Source: Streptomyces pactum (lineage in GTDB: Bacteria > Actinomycetota > Actinomycetes > Streptomycetales > Streptomycetaceae). From it: DNA of 64,000 nt. Positions 35,947 through 45,145 of the stretch are shown here, piece after piece. The position numbers were made by a program, and so were the translations under genes. A model generated the notes under the pieces. That model had not been told where the DNA came from, did not search any database, and was given only the letters and a program-made list of their open reading frames with translations. The stretch's first letter is position 1. Every line of letters starts with the position of its first letter. The stretch lies in assembly GCF_016031615.1 (NCBI RefSeq), contig NZ_JACYXC010000001.1, forward strand, positions 5,022,001-5,086,000, given 5' to 3'.

Positions 35947-37376
35947 CGGCCGCCGTCGCCTTCGCCGTCCTCGCCGTCGCCCTTGGTCAGGTCCGGTCCC
36001 TCGTCACGCCCGGGCGCGCCGCCGCCCGCCGCCTCGCCGAGCATCTTGTCCAGCTCGGAGAAGTCCAGCTGCTCGCGGTGGACGAAACCGTCCGGGTCGT
36101 CCAGGTCGGCCGCGGTCGGCAGCATGTCCGGGTGCTCCCACAGCGCGTCCCGCCCGTCCATCCCGCGGGCGTCGGTGAGCGAGGCCCACAGCCGGGAGGC
36201 GTCCCGCAGCCGCCGGGGCCGCAGCTCCAGGCCGATCAGGGTGGCGAAGGTCTGCTCCGCCGGCCCGCCGGTGGCCCGGCGCCGCCGCAGCGTCTCCCGC
36301 AGCGCGCCCGCCGACGGCAGGTGGGGGGCGGCGGCCGCGTGCACCACCGCGTCCACCCAGCCCTCGACCAGCGCCAGCGCCGTCTCCAGACGGGCCAGCG
36401 CGGCCTTCTGCTCCGGCGTGTCCTCCGGCTGGAACATGCCCTGCTGGAGCGCCTCCTGCAACTGCTCGGGGTGCGTCGGGTCGAGCTGGCCGACCGCGTC
36501 CTCCAGCTTGGCGGTGTCCACCTTGATGCCGCGCGCGTACCCCTCGACGGCGCCGAACAGGTGCGAGCGCAGCCACGGCACGTGGGCGAAGAGCCGCTGG
36601 TGGGCGGCCTCGCGCAGGGCCAGGTACAGCCGTACCTCCTCGGCCGGCACGCCCAGCCCCGAGCCGAACGCGGTGATGTTCAGCGGCAGCAGCGCGGCCT
36701 TGCCCGCCGGGCCCAGCGGCAGCCCCACGTCGGTGGAGCCCACCACCTCGCCGGCCAGCACGCCCAGGGCCTGGCCGATCTGGGTGCCGAACATCGCGCC
36801 GCCCATGGAGCGCATCATCCCGAGCAGCGGGCCCGCCATGGCCTGCATCTCCTCGGGCAGCACATCGCCCATCGCCGCGCCGACCCGCTCGGCGACCGGG
36901 TCCACCAGCTCCTTCCAGACCGGGAGCGTGGCCTCCACCCACTCGGCCCGGCTCCAGGCCACCGCGGCGGCCGCGCCGGACGGCAGCGAGGTGGCCCCGT
37001 CCAGCCAGAGGTCCGCGAGCCGGACGGCCTCCTCCACCGCGGCCCGCTCCGCCGGGCCGACGCTGGCGTCCTTGGTCACGCCGCCGGAGCCCTTGGTGCC
37101 CTGCGCCACCGTCTGCCGGGCGATGTCCTTGGCCATGTCCCAGTTCACCGGGCCGCCCTCGTAGGAGAGCATCTGGCCCAGCTGCTGGAACGCCGCGCCC
37201 AGGTCGCCCGGGTTCATCGAACCGAACATCGCGGCGAACGGGTTGTCCGCGCCGCCGGCCCCACCGCCGAAGCCGAACGGATTGGCCGGCCCCTGGCCGC
37301 CGCCCTTCTGCTTGCCGTTGTCGCCGTCCTCCGGCTCCTCCGGCGGAAGGCCGAATCCGAATGGGGTGTCACTCAC
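35943..37376 (-). CDS. DUF2342-type zinc-dependent metalloprotease-like protein
   Basis: 477 residues from GTG 37376 (MSDTPFGFGLPPE) with GAGGAAA upstream. The N-terminal 60 residues are Gly/Pro/Phe-rich; the rest is helical. The family hallmark, a helix with spaced histidines, reads REAAHQRLFAHVPWL (about 254-268) and matches the proposed EXXHX6H zinc site. Homologous to M. tuberculosis Rv3195, and next to a PDZ protease and UPF0182 gene there as well. Proteolytic activity is not proven for the family. Promoter region shared with the divergent SDR gene. Confidence 0.85.
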   Translation of the reverse strand: MSDTPFGFGLPPEEPEDGDNGKQKGGGQGPANPFGFGGGAGGADNPFAAMFGSMNPGDLGAAFQQLGQMLSYEGGPVNWDMAKDIARQTVAQGTKGSGGVTKDASVGPAERAAVEEAVRLADLWLDGATSLPSGAAAAVAWSRAEWVEATLPVWKELVDPVAERVGAAMGDVLPEEMQAMAGPLLGMMRSMGGAMFGTQIGQALGVLAGEVVGSTDVGLPLGPAGKAALLPLNITAFGSGLGVPAEEVRLYLALREAAHQRLFAHVPWLRSHLFGAVEGYARGIKVDTAKLEDAVGQLDPTHPEQLQEALQQGMFQPEDTPEQKAALARLETALALVEGWVDAVVHAAAAPHLPSAGALRETLRRRRATGGPAEQTFATLIGLELRPRRLRDASRLWASLTDARGMDGRDALWEHPDMLPTAADLDDPDGFVHREQLDFSELDKMLGEAAGGGAPGRDEGPDLTKGDGEDGEGDGGR

Positions 37377-37569
37377 GGGTTTCCTCGGCTCGTAGGGCCG
37401 CCGGCTGTGCACCGGCGGCGAATGCCTTTAATCACCACCCAGCGTAGACACCTCGCCGGTTTCCGGGCTCGGTGCTCCGCCGATCCATGGCCTGCGGCAG
37501 GATGGACGTCACCTCGTACGCACGCGTCGAACACGCGCGTGTACTGAAGACAACCGCTGGAGACGCCCG

Positions 37570-38679
37570 GTGAGTTCCCCACAGCCAGAAGTTCGCGCAG
37601 CGCGAAACGACCCGGCCCGCCCCGCCCGACGCCCCGTCGTGGCGGTCACCGGCGCCGCGTCGGGGGTGGGCGCGCTGCTGACCGCCCGCCTCGCCGGGTC
37701 CGACGAGATCAAGCGGGTGGTGGCCCTCGACGAGCGGCGCGGCGAGGTCGCCGAGGCGCACTGGCACGTGCTCGACGTGCGCGACCCGGCCATCGCCGAG
37801 AAGCTGCGGGGCGTGGACGTGGTGGTCCACCTCGCCGTGGACCTGGACCTGGAGACCGACGCGGCGGCCCGCACCGCCTACAACGTGCGCGGCACCCAGA
37901 CGGTGCTGACCGCCGCCGCGGCGGCCGGGGTCCGCCGGGTGGTGCTGTGCACCTCCGCGATGGTCTACGGCGCGCACCCGGACAACGACGTGCCGCTGGC
38001 CGAGGACGCCGAACTGCGCGCCACCGCGGAGGCCACCGGCGTCGGCGACCTGCTGGAGATCGAACACCTGGCCCGCCGGGCGCCCCGCGCCCACCCGGGG
38101 CTCAACGTCACCGTGCTGCGCCCGGCCATCCTGGTCGGCGGCACCGACACCGCGCTCACCCGCTACTTCGAGTCACCCCGGCTGCTGGTGGTGGCCGGCT
38201 CCCGGCCCACCTGGCAGTTCTGCCACGTCGAGGACCTGGTCGGCGCGCTGGAGTACGCGGTGCTGGAGAAGGTGGAGGGCGAGCTGGCGGTCGGCTGCGA
38301 CGGCTGGCTGGAGCAGGAGGAGGTGGAGGAGCTGTCCGGCATCCGCCGGATGGAGCTGCCCTCCGCGGTCGCGCTGGGCGCCGCCTCCCGGCTGCACCGG
38401 CTCGGGCTGACCCCCTCGCCGGCCGGTGACCTCGCGTACACCATGCATCCGTGGGCGGTCAGCGGCAGCCGGCTGCAGCACGCCGGCTGGCGGCCGAGGT
38501 GGACGAACGAGGAGGTCCTCGCCGAACTGCTGGAGGAGGTCGCGGGCCGGCACACCGTCGCCGGGCGCCGGCTGGGCCGCAAGGACGCCACCGCCGCGGG
38601 CGCGGCCGGGGCCACCGTGGCGCTGCTGGGCACCGCCGCCCTGGTGCGCCGGGCGCGCAAGGCGCGCCGCCGCCTCTGA
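37570..38679 (+). CDS. NAD-dependent epimerase/SDR-family protein with C-terminal membrane anchor
   Basis: 369 residues from GTG 37570 (GGAGA upstream). An extended SDR with nucleotide loop VTGAASGVGALL (about 25-36), an Asp at the end of beta-2 (VALDERR) indicating NAD preference, and the region VLCTSAMVYGAHP, where the catalytic Tyr motif is incomplete (no clear YxxxK: the lysine is missing), so dehydratase/epimerase activity is doubtful. After residue 335 a Gly/Ala-rich hydrophobic helix followed by RRARKARRRL looks like a single membrane anchor with a basic cytosolic tail. Substrate unknown. Confidence 0.85.
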   Translation: MSSPQPEVRAARNDPARPARRPVVAVTGAASGVGALLTARLAGSDEIKRVVALDERRGEVAEAHWHVLDVRDPAIAEKLRGVDVVVHLAVDLDLETDAAARTAYNVRGTQTVLTAAAAAGVRRVVLCTSAMVYGAHPDNDVPLAEDAELRATAEATGVGDLLEIEHLARRAPRAHPGLNVTVLRPAILVGGTDTALTRYFESPRLLVVAGSRPTWQFCHVEDLVGALEYAVLEKVEGELAVGCDGWLEQEEVEELSGIRRMELPSAVALGAASRLHRLGLTPSPAGDLAYTMHPWAVSGSRLQHAGWRPRWTNEEVLAELLEEVAGRHTVAGRRLGRKDATAAGAAGATVALLGTAALVRRARKARRRL

Positions 38680-38904
38680 CCCGCACGCCCCGGAGCCGCC
38701 CCGGCTCGTGGGCGCCACCGCGCACGGGCGCCGGCCCGGCCGGGCGGACGCCCGGGCCGGGGCACCGCTGCCCCGGTGACGGGCGCCGCCGGCGCGCGCC
38801 CGGCTCACGCGCAGCGGTGACGTGATCCGGCACCTCCGGCGGGCCGCGCGGACGGCCGCCCGCGTGCGCCCGGTCCCGCCGCCCGCGCGGCCACCCCGCG
38901 GATG

Positions 38905-38920
38905 CGGAAATACTTTTCCG
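38905..38920. promoter_or_regulatory. AT-containing dyad upstream of moaE
   Basis: CGGAAA-TACT-TTTCCG is a perfect 6-bp dyad with a 4-nt spacer; GTAT repeats follow at 38920-38932. It lies 47 nt before the moaE start in an otherwise GC-rich gap (38680-38966), a plausible operator. No regulator identified. Confidence 0.4.
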
Positions 38921-38966
38921 TATCGCGGTATTCCGTTGCGGGCGGGGCGTGGGGCACGATGTGCGC

Positions 38967-39446
38967 ATGGCACGTACCGACGCCCCCTCCGCCACCGGCC
39001 GGGAGCACCCCGGCGAGCGCGCGGCGGCCGACCCCATCCGACTGCTCGCCATCCGCGACGCCCCGCTCTCGGTGGACGAGGTGTTCCGGGCGGTGGGCGA
39101 CGACGCCGCCGGCGGGACGGCGCTGTTCGTCGGCACCGTGCGGGACCACGACGGCGGCGCGGACGTGGCCGCCCTGGGGTACTCCGCCCACCCCACCGCC
39201 GAGGCCGAGCTGCGCCGGGTCGCCGAGAAGATCGCCGCCGACCTGCCGGTGCGCGCCCTCGCCGCGGTGCACCGGGTGGGCGACCTGTCCGTCGGCGACC
39301 TCGCCGTGGTGGTGGCCGTCTCCTGTCCGCACCGGGCGGAGGCGTTCGAGGCGTGCCGCCGGCTCATCGACGACCTCAAGCGCGAGGTGCCGATCTGGAA
39401 GCACCAGACCTACACGGACGGTACGGAGGACTGGGTGGGCGCCTGA
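38967..39446 (+). CDS. moaE: MoaE, molybdopterin synthase catalytic subunit
   Basis: 159 residues. MoaE transfers sulfur from MoaD thiocarboxylate to precursor Z to make molybdopterin. Family landmarks: GGTALFVGTVRDHD (about 51-64), VHRVGDLSVGDLAVVVAV (about 107-124), the HR in SCPHRAEAFEACR and the catalytic lysines in the region LKREVPIWKHQTY. The N-terminal 25 residues are extra and poorly conserved. ATG 38967 follows CACGAT by 6 nt, so it is likely leaderless. moeZ in the same window supplies sulfurated carrier proteins to this pathway. Confidence 0.9.
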   Translation: MARTDAPSATGREHPGERAAADPIRLLAIRDAPLSVDEVFRAVGDDAAGGTALFVGTVRDHDGGADVAALGYSAHPTAEAELRRVAEKIAADLPVRALAAVHRVGDLSVGDLAVVVAVSCPHRAEAFEACRRLIDDLKREVPIWKHQTYTDGTEDWVGA

Positions 39447-39812
39447 CCCGGGCCACTCCCGGACCCCGGCGCCCCCGGCGACGGGCGGCGCACGCGGCCC
39501 CCGGCCGTGCCCCCGGCCCCGGCGGCGCTGCCGCTCCCCGGGCGGTGCCCGCGGCTCCCGGCCGCTCGTGCCGGCTCCCGGCGGCCCTCGCCGCTCCCGG
39601 CCGAACCCGGCCGGGACCTCCCGCTCCCGGCGCCCCCGCCGGCCCCGGGCGGCCGGGGCCGGACGCCGGCGGGGGCCACCGGGCGGGCGGACCGCGCACC
39701 CGCACGGCCGATCCGCGGTTGCGTAACCGGCACCCTCGCGTGAGCGTTGGTCGGGCAGACGATTAATCTGCTCATCTGTCAGTTGCTTTTGTGCACATGG
39801 TCGGAGGCCACG
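39447..39812. other. Gene-free stretch upstream of the small membrane protein
   Basis: The left part repeats GCTCCCGGC-like units (39530-39660). The right part (39745-39800) is unusually AT-rich, with TTAATC and TTGCTTTTG, and must hold the promoter of the next gene; I cannot fix the -35/-10 pair. Confidence 0.45.
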
Positions 39813-39980
39813 GTGGGTGCGCTTCTCTGGTTGCTCATTCCGGTTATCGCCGCGTTGGCCGCCGCGCTGTACGCGGGCTGGGCCACCCGCAACCGTAAGA
39901 CCGGTGACGTCGCCGAGCTGGCGGGCTATGCCCGGTTCCGTGAGGCGATGGAGCGGTCCCATTCCGGTAGCGGCGCCTAG
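39813..39980 (+). CDS. Small single-pass membrane protein, 55 residues
   Basis: GTG 39813 has GGAGG at 39803-39807, 5 nt upstream. The product starts MGALLWLLIPVIAALAAAL, one hydrophobic helix (about 2-22), followed by a charged cytosolic tail (RNRKTGDVAELAGYARFREAMER). The length and good ribosome site argue for a real gene, and small proteins like this occur at this place in other streptomycetes. Function unknown. A strong terminator follows 27 nt after the stop. Confidence 0.75.
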   Translation: MGALLWLLIPVIAALAAALYAGWATRNRKTGDVAELAGYARFREAMERSHSGSGA

Positions 39981-40007
39981 CGGATCTCGGTCCACGCAGT
40001 CGCCAAC

Positions 40008-40042
40008 GGGCCGCCGGTCCCGGTTCGCCGGACCGGCGGCCC
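40008..40042 (+). terminator. Terminator after the small membrane protein
   Basis: Perfect 13-bp stem GGGCCGCCGGTCC (40008-40020) and complement (40030-40042), 9-nt loop. It isolates the next gene, which has its own leaderless promoter. Confidence 0.85.
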
Positions 40043-40069
40043 CGGCGGTGAACTGGGAGGCCCGTCCCG

Positions 40070-40075
40070 TACTGT
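40070..40075 (+). promoter_or_regulatory. -10 element TACTGT of the PDZ protease gene, leaderless
   Basis: TACTGT ends 6 nt before ATG 40082; GTGAAC 16 nt further upstream may serve as -35. The same hexamer and spacing occur at hisN. Confidence 0.6.
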
Positions 40076-40081
40076 CGTTCC

Positions 40082-41206
40082 ATGCCACGCCGCACCGCGA
40101 CGATGCTCGCCTCCCTGCTGACGCTGATCGCGCTGCTCTGCGCAGGGGTGCTCATTCCCGTCCCGTACGCCGGGATGTCCCCGGGGCCCAGCTACGACGT
40201 GCTCGGCAAGGACCGGGAGACCGGTGAACCGGTGCTCCAGATCAAGGGCCGCAAGACCTACGGGGCCGAGGGCCACCTGAACATGACCACCGTCCAGGTC
40301 ACCCGGGCCGACCACGACATGAACCTCTTCGAGGCGGTGCACGGCTGGCTGTCGGACGACGACATCGTGGTCCCGTACGAGAACCTCTACCCGGACGACA
40401 AGTCCGCGGAGGAGGTGAACGAGGAGAACGCCGAGGAGTTCACCCTCTCCCAGGAGAGCGCCAAGGTCGCCGCCCTGCGGCACCTGAAGATCCCGGTGCG
40501 CACCCGGGTGGTGGTCGCCGCGGTGGTCAAGGGCGGCGCGGCGCAGGGCAAGCTGCACGCCGGCGACGTGATCGTGAAGGTGGACGGGAAGCCGGTGCGC
40601 GACCCGGCGGACGTCGGCCGGCTGGTCAGCGCGCACCGCCCCGGCGAGCGGGTGGAGTTCTCCGTCGTCCCGGCCGAGCGGGCGAAGAAGGCCGAGGAGG
40701 CGGAGAAGAAGGCGGGCGGGGCCGGCCGGACCGGCGAGGAGGCCGCCCGGACCGTCCCGGTGACCATCACCACCAGGAAGGCCCCCGACGGGGACCGGGC
40801 CGTCGTCGGCATCCAGGCCGCGGCCGACCACTCCCTGCCGTTCCGGATCGACATCAAGCTCGCCGATGTCGGCGGGCCCAGCGCGGGGCTGATGTTCGCC
40901 CTGGCCGTGATCGACCGGCTCACCCCCGGCAGCATGACCGGCGGCAAGTTCATCGCCGGCACCGGGACCATCGACGACAACGGCGAGGTCAACCCGATCG
41001 GCGGCATCGCGATGAAGACGATCGGCGCCCGGCGGGCGGGCGCGGAGTACTTCCTCACCCCCGCGGACAACTGCGCGGCCGCCGCCGCGGACGTGCCCGA
41101 CGGCCTCACCCTGGTGAAGGTGCGGAACCTGGACGACGCGGTGCGGGCGGTGGAGGACATCAGTGCGGGCCGCACCTCCGAGCTGCCCTCCTGCACCAAG
41201 CGCTGA
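40082..41206 (+). CDS. Membrane-anchored PDZ/Lon-like serine protease (YlbL/Rv3194c type)
   Basis: 374 residues. N-terminal membrane helix (about 8-28), extracytoplasmic domain with a PDZ module (about 140-235; VVVAAVVKGGAAQGKL and GDVIVKVDGKPV), interrupted by a Lys/Ala/Glu-rich loop, and a C-terminal S16 (Lon-type) protease domain. The Ser/Lys catalytic pair is present: Ser in GGPSAGLMFA (about 266-268) and Lys in GGIAMKTIGA (about 311-314). No ATPase domain, so it acts outside the cytosol without ATP. In B. subtilis the relative YlbL degrades a cell-division inhibitor; the target here is unknown. It lies near the UPF0182 and DUF2342 genes, as in M. tuberculosis Rv3193c-Rv3195. Confidence 0.92.
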   Translation: MPRRTATMLASLLTLIALLCAGVLIPVPYAGMSPGPSYDVLGKDRETGEPVLQIKGRKTYGAEGHLNMTTVQVTRADHDMNLFEAVHGWLSDDDIVVPYENLYPDDKSAEEVNEENAEEFTLSQESAKVAALRHLKIPVRTRVVVAAVVKGGAAQGKLHAGDVIVKVDGKPVRDPADVGRLVSAHRPGERVEFSVVPAERAKKAEEAEKKAGGAGRTGEEAARTVPVTITTRKAPDGDRAVVGIQAAADHSLPFRIDIKLADVGGPSAGLMFALAVIDRLTPGSMTGGKFIAGTGTIDDNGEVNPIGGIAMKTIGARRAGAEYFLTPADNCAAAAADVPDGLTLVKVRNLDDAVRAVEDISAGRTSELPSCTKR

Positions 41207-41282
41207 GCCACCGCCCCGGCCCCGCCCGGCCGGTCCGCCCGGCGCCGGCCGGCCGCGTCCGGGCGGCACCCGCCGGGCACGC

Positions 41283-41318
41283 CCGTCCCGTCCCACGGCG
41301 GCACCCGCCACGGGACGG
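41283..41318. terminator. Possible bidirectional terminator between convergent genes
   Basis: 9-bp perfect arms CCGTCCCGT (41283-41291) and ACGGGACGG (41310-41318) with an 18-nt GC-rich loop, in the 214-bp gap between convergent genes. Confidence 0.55.
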
Positions 41319-41420
41319 CAGGCGACCGCCCCGGCGGCGGCGCGCCCCGCCCGGCCGGCGGCACCCGCCGCGGCGATCGGCCGCCCCGCCCCGGCCACCG
41401 GGCCGGCCGCCGCCCGCGGG

Positions 41421-42011
41421 TCAGTCGGCGAACGTCGCCAGCAGCGCCTCGGCGAGCCCGGGCACCAGGTCCGGCCCGGTCAGCACCTCGGTGGGGGAGT
41501 CCTTCTCCCGCAGCCGCAGCGCGGACTCCCGGGAACCGTCCCGCAGCACCGCCACCGTCATCCGCACCTCCTGCCGGTCCGGGTGCTCGGCCACCCACTC
41601 CGCCAGCCGCTTGTCGTCCAGGTCACGCGGGACGGACGCCTCGGCGGACGGCGGCAGCATCAGCCGCTCCACGGTCAGCGCGCAGCCGGCGACCGCCTCC
41701 GGCCAGGCGATGGTGCCGAGGAACTCGTCGAGCGCGCCGCCCGCGGGCAGCTCGTCCTGCTCGATGGGGGTGTAGGAGGCGGCGGTGGGGCCGGCCGGCC
41801 GGTCCAGGCCGAGCTGGGCGGCGAGCCCCGGCTCCTGCTCGCGCAGGCGGGCGGTGTCGACGAGGGCGAACAGCCGTGCGGGCTGGTCCCAGCCCAGTCC
41901 GGCGGCGTACTCGTCGATCTCCAGCACGGCCCGGGTCAGCGGATCGGCGGCCATCGGGTCAGCCGCCGGGGAGGGCTGAACGGGCTCGTTGGGGTCGGGA
42001 AGGTTGGGCAT
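41421..42011 (-). CDS. PPA1309-family conserved actinobacterial protein
   Basis: 196 residues from ATG 42011 (MPNLPDPNEP). No membrane segment. Conserved landmarks include LEIDEYAAGLGWDQPARLFALV, EQDELP and TIAWPEAVAGCALTVERLMLP; I recognise the family PPA1309 from these. No function is established. CACGAT ends 7 nt before the ATG on the minus strand, so the mRNA is probably leaderless. The gene is divergent from the UPF0182 gene with about 120 bp between them. Confidence 0.82.
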   Translation of the reverse strand: MPNLPDPNEPVQPSPAADPMAADPLTRAVLEIDEYAAGLGWDQPARLFALVDTARLREQEPGLAAQLGLDRPAGPTAASYTPIEQDELPAGGALDEFLGTIAWPEAVAGCALTVERLMLPPSAEASVPRDLDDKRLAEWVAEHPDRQEVRMTVAVLRDGSRESALRLREKDSPTEVLTGPDLVPGLAEALLATFAD

Positions 42012-42133
42012 GCGCAATATCGTGCCCTGCCCGACCCCGAAAACGGGAACTGGGTAAAGCCTGAGTAAGTTGCATCAGTGGGTCCTAGGATCACGGGACC
42101 GCTCATTCGACAGCGAACTTCGGAGTGCGCACC

Positions 42134-45097
42134 TTGGCTTTCCAGATGCCGGACCGCGGCGGAGGCCCCACAGGGCCACGGATCAGAGTCGGCCGACCGT
42201 CGCGGCGGGTCCGGACCCTGCTCATGACCCTGGGTGTGCTGGCGGCGCTGGCCATGCTCTTCGTCATGTTCGCCGGGTTCTGGACCGACTGGTTGTGGTA
42301 CCGGTCCGTCCACTACACCTCGGTCTTCACCACCACGCTGTGGACCAAGATCGGCCTGTTCGCCGTGTTCGGCGTGCTGATGTCGCTGGCCGTCGGGTTC
42401 AACATCTGGCTGGCGCACCGGCTGCGCCCGCCGCTGTCCGCGATGTCGCTGGAGCAGCAGAGCCTGGACCGCTACCGGATGAGCATCGCGCCGTACAAGA
42501 CGTGGGTGCTCGTCGCGGTCACCGCGCTGGTCGGCCTGGTCGCCGGCGCCTCGGCGAGCGGCCAGTGGCGCACCTGGCTGCTGTGGGTCAACGGTGTGGA
42601 GTTCGGGGAGAAGGACCCGCAGTTCCACAAGGACGTGTCGTTCTTCGCCTTCGACCTGCCCTGGTACCGCTTCCTGCTGAGCTTCGGCTTCGCCGCCACG
42701 GTGCTCTCGCTGATCGCCGCGGTGCTGGTGCACTACCTCTACGGCGGACTGCGGATCACCAGCCCCGGCGCCCGCGCCACCGGGGCGGCCACCGGCCATC
42801 TGTCGGTGCTGCTCGGAGTCTTCGTGGCCCTCAAGGCGGTCGCCTACTGGCTCGACCGGTACGGGCTGGCGGTGAAGTCCAGCGACTTCAAGGCCACCGG
42901 CAACTGGACCGGCCTGCGGTACGTGGACGCCAACGCCTATCTGCCGGCGAAGACCATCCTGTTCTGCATCGCGCTGATCTGCGCGGTGCTGTTCTTCGCC
43001 ACCCTGTGGCGGCGCACCTGGCAGCTGCCGGTCATCGGCTTCGGCCTGATGGTGCTCTCGGCGGTGCTCATCGGCGGCCTGTACCCGGCCATCGTGCAGA
43101 AGTTCCAGGTCCAGCCGAACGAGCAGGCCAAGGAAGCGCCGTACATCCGCAAGAACATCGAGGCCACCCGTAAGGCGTACGGCATCGACAAGGCGGACGT
43201 GCAGGACTACAAGGGCGAGAGCTCGGCGGACAACAAGCGGCTGCGCGCCGACGCGGACACCGCGGCGAGCCTGCGGCTGCTCGACCCCAACGTGGTCTCG
43301 CCGACGTTCCAGCAGCGCCAGCAGGTCCGTGGCTACTACGGCTTCCCCAGCACCCTCGACATCGACCGCTACCCCACGCCGGACGGCAAGGACCAGGACA
43401 CCGTCATCGGTCTGCGGGAGCTGGACATCGAGGGCATCCCGGAGCCGAACTGGATCAACAAGCACTTCAAGTACACCCACGGGTACGGCGCGGTCGCCGC
43501 CAAGGGGACCACGGTGACCGAGAACGGCCACCCGGAGTTCACCGAGAAGAACCTGCCCTCCGCCGGTGCCTTCGGCGACTACGAGCAGCGCATCTACTAC
43601 GGCGAGCGCACCACCCAGTACTCCATCGTCGGCGGCCCGCAGAAGGAGCTCGACTACTCGGGCGACAACGGCGACGAGAAGACGTACACCTACACCGGCG
43701 ACAGCGGCGTGAAGCTGTCCAACCCGCTGACCCGGGCCGCCTACGCGCTCACCTTCGGCGAGCCGCAGATCCTGTACTCCGGCGCCATCGGCGAGGGGTC
43801 CAAGATCCTCTACAACCGCACCCCCAAGGAGCGGGTGGAGGCGGTCGCCCCCTGGCTGACCATCGACGGAGACGCCTATCCGGCGGTGATCGAGGGCCGC
43901 ATCCAGTGGATCGTGGACGCGTACACCACCATCAACGGCTACCCGTACGCCTCGCGCACCACCCTGGGTGACACCACCGCCGACTCCCTCACCGACGGGG
44001 AGCGCGAGGTGGTCGCCCAGGAGAACAAGGTCAACTACATCCGGAACTCGGTGAAGGCCACCGTCGACGCCTACGACGGCTCGGTGAAGCTGTACGAGTG
44101 GGACACCGAGGACCCGGTCCTGAAGACCTGGCGCAAGGCGTTCCCCGGCACGGTCAAGCCGAAGAGCGAGATCAGCGACAAGCTGATGGAGCACCTCCGC
44201 TACCCGCAGGACCTGTTCAAGGTGCAGCGCGAGCTGCTCACCCGGTACCACGTCACCGACCCGGCGCAGTTCTACAGCGGCAGTGAGGTGTGGGAGGTCC
44301 CGGACGACCCGACCAACAAGGGCAACTCGGTCCCGCCGTACTACCTGAGCATGCGGATGCCGGACGAGAAGGAGCAGACCTTCTCGCTCACCACCACCTT
44401 CACGCCGAACGAGCGCAAGACGCTCGGCGCGTTCATGGCGGTGGACGCCGACGCCGAGAGCGACAAGTACGGCACCATCAGACTGCTGAAACTGCCACCG
44501 AACACCCCGGTGTCCGGTCCACAGCTGGTGCAGAGCCAGTTCAACTCCAACCCGAAGATCGCCGAGAGCATCAGCCTCCTCAAACGCGGCGACTCCACGG
44601 TGGAGTACGGAAACCTGCTCACCGTGCCGCTGGACGGTGGACTGCTCTACGTCGAGCCGGTCTACGTCAGAGGCGCCGACACCGACTACCCGCTGCTGAA
44701 GAAGGTGCTGGTCTCCGACGGCGGCGACCGGATCGCCTTCGAGGACACGCTGGACAAGGCGCTGGACGTGGCGTTCGGTCAGAAGCCGCCCAGCGACGAC
44801 ACCGAGCGGCCGCCGGGCGACGGGGACGGTGACGGCGACGGCCAGGAGCAGCCGCCGGGCAGCACCGACCCCACGGTGCAGGAGGCGCTGAAGGACGCCG
44901 AGGACGCCATCGAGGCCGGTGAGAAGGCCATGCGTGACGAGGACGGCCCGGACTGGAAGGCGTACGACGAGGCGCAGAAGGACCTGAAGGAGGCGCTGCA
45001 GCGGGCCGTCGATGCCGAGCGGCAGGCCGCCCAGGGGAAGCAGCAGGAGGGCAAGCCCGCCGACAAGCCGGAGAAGGCGCGGCGGGAGGAGACCTGA
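42134..45097 (+). CDS. UPF0182 integral membrane protein (Rv3193c type)
   Basis: 987 residues from TTG 42134 (MAFQMPDRGG), preferred because GGAG at 42122-42125 is 8 nt upstream; GTG 42125 would overlap that site and ATG 42146 is the other option. The N-terminal third has about seven membrane helices, with the conserved FAGFWTDWLWYRSV in the first loop. The C-terminal two-thirds form a large extracytoplasmic region (GIRELD-like repeats, YAYTxGYG-like segment KYTHGYGAVAA), ending in an acidic Asp/Gly and then charged helical tail. Widely conserved in actinobacteria and cyanobacteria, function unknown. The initiator tRNA starts 41 bp downstream. Confidence 0.9.
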   Translation: MAFQMPDRGGGPTGPRIRVGRPSRRVRTLLMTLGVLAALAMLFVMFAGFWTDWLWYRSVHYTSVFTTTLWTKIGLFAVFGVLMSLAVGFNIWLAHRLRPPLSAMSLEQQSLDRYRMSIAPYKTWVLVAVTALVGLVAGASASGQWRTWLLWVNGVEFGEKDPQFHKDVSFFAFDLPWYRFLLSFGFAATVLSLIAAVLVHYLYGGLRITSPGARATGAATGHLSVLLGVFVALKAVAYWLDRYGLAVKSSDFKATGNWTGLRYVDANAYLPAKTILFCIALICAVLFFATLWRRTWQLPVIGFGLMVLSAVLIGGLYPAIVQKFQVQPNEQAKEAPYIRKNIEATRKAYGIDKADVQDYKGESSADNKRLRADADTAASLRLLDPNVVSPTFQQRQQVRGYYGFPSTLDIDRYPTPDGKDQDTVIGLRELDIEGIPEPNWINKHFKYTHGYGAVAAKGTTVTENGHPEFTEKNLPSAGAFGDYEQRIYYGERTTQYSIVGGPQKELDYSGDNGDEKTYTYTGDSGVKLSNPLTRAAYALTFGEPQILYSGAIGEGSKILYNRTPKERVEAVAPWLTIDGDAYPAVIEGRIQWIVDAYTTINGYPYASRTTLGDTTADSLTDGEREVVAQENKVNYIRNSVKATVDAYDGSVKLYEWDTEDPVLKTWRKAFPGTVKPKSEISDKLMEHLRYPQDLFKVQRELLTRYHVTDPAQFYSGSEVWEVPDDPTNKGNSVPPYYLSMRMPDEKEQTFSLTTTFTPNERKTLGAFMAVDADAESDKYGTIRLLKLPPNTPVSGPQLVQSQFNSNPKIAESISLLKRGDSTVEYGNLLTVPLDGGLLYVEPVYVRGADTDYPLLKKVLVSDGGDRIAFEDTLDKALDVAFGQKPPSDDTERPPGDGDGDGDGQEQPPGSTDPTVQEALKDAEDAIEAGEKAMRDEDGPDWKAYDEAQKDLKEALQRAVDAERQAAQGKQQEGKPADKPEKARREET

Positions 45098-45106
45098 CGG
45101 CGGCCA

Positions 45107-45145
45107 CCCCGCGCCGTGATAGTGTGAAAACACAACGGCGCGGGG
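45107..45145 (+). terminator. Hairpin that uses the 5' end of tRNA-fMet
   Basis: CCCCGCGCCGT (45107-45117) is fully complementary to 45135-45145, which contains the first seven bases of the tRNA; inside, TGTG pairs with CACA around an AAAA loop. It could end transcription of the UPF0182 gene just before the tRNA. It also spans the tRNA -10 TAGTGT (45120-45125). Confidence 0.6.

Noticed and set aside
36078..37547. Plus-strand open frame of nearly 490 codons over the DUF2342 gene
   Set aside because: Gln/Arg/His-rich shadow; the minus strand carries the conserved protein with proper start and ribosome site.
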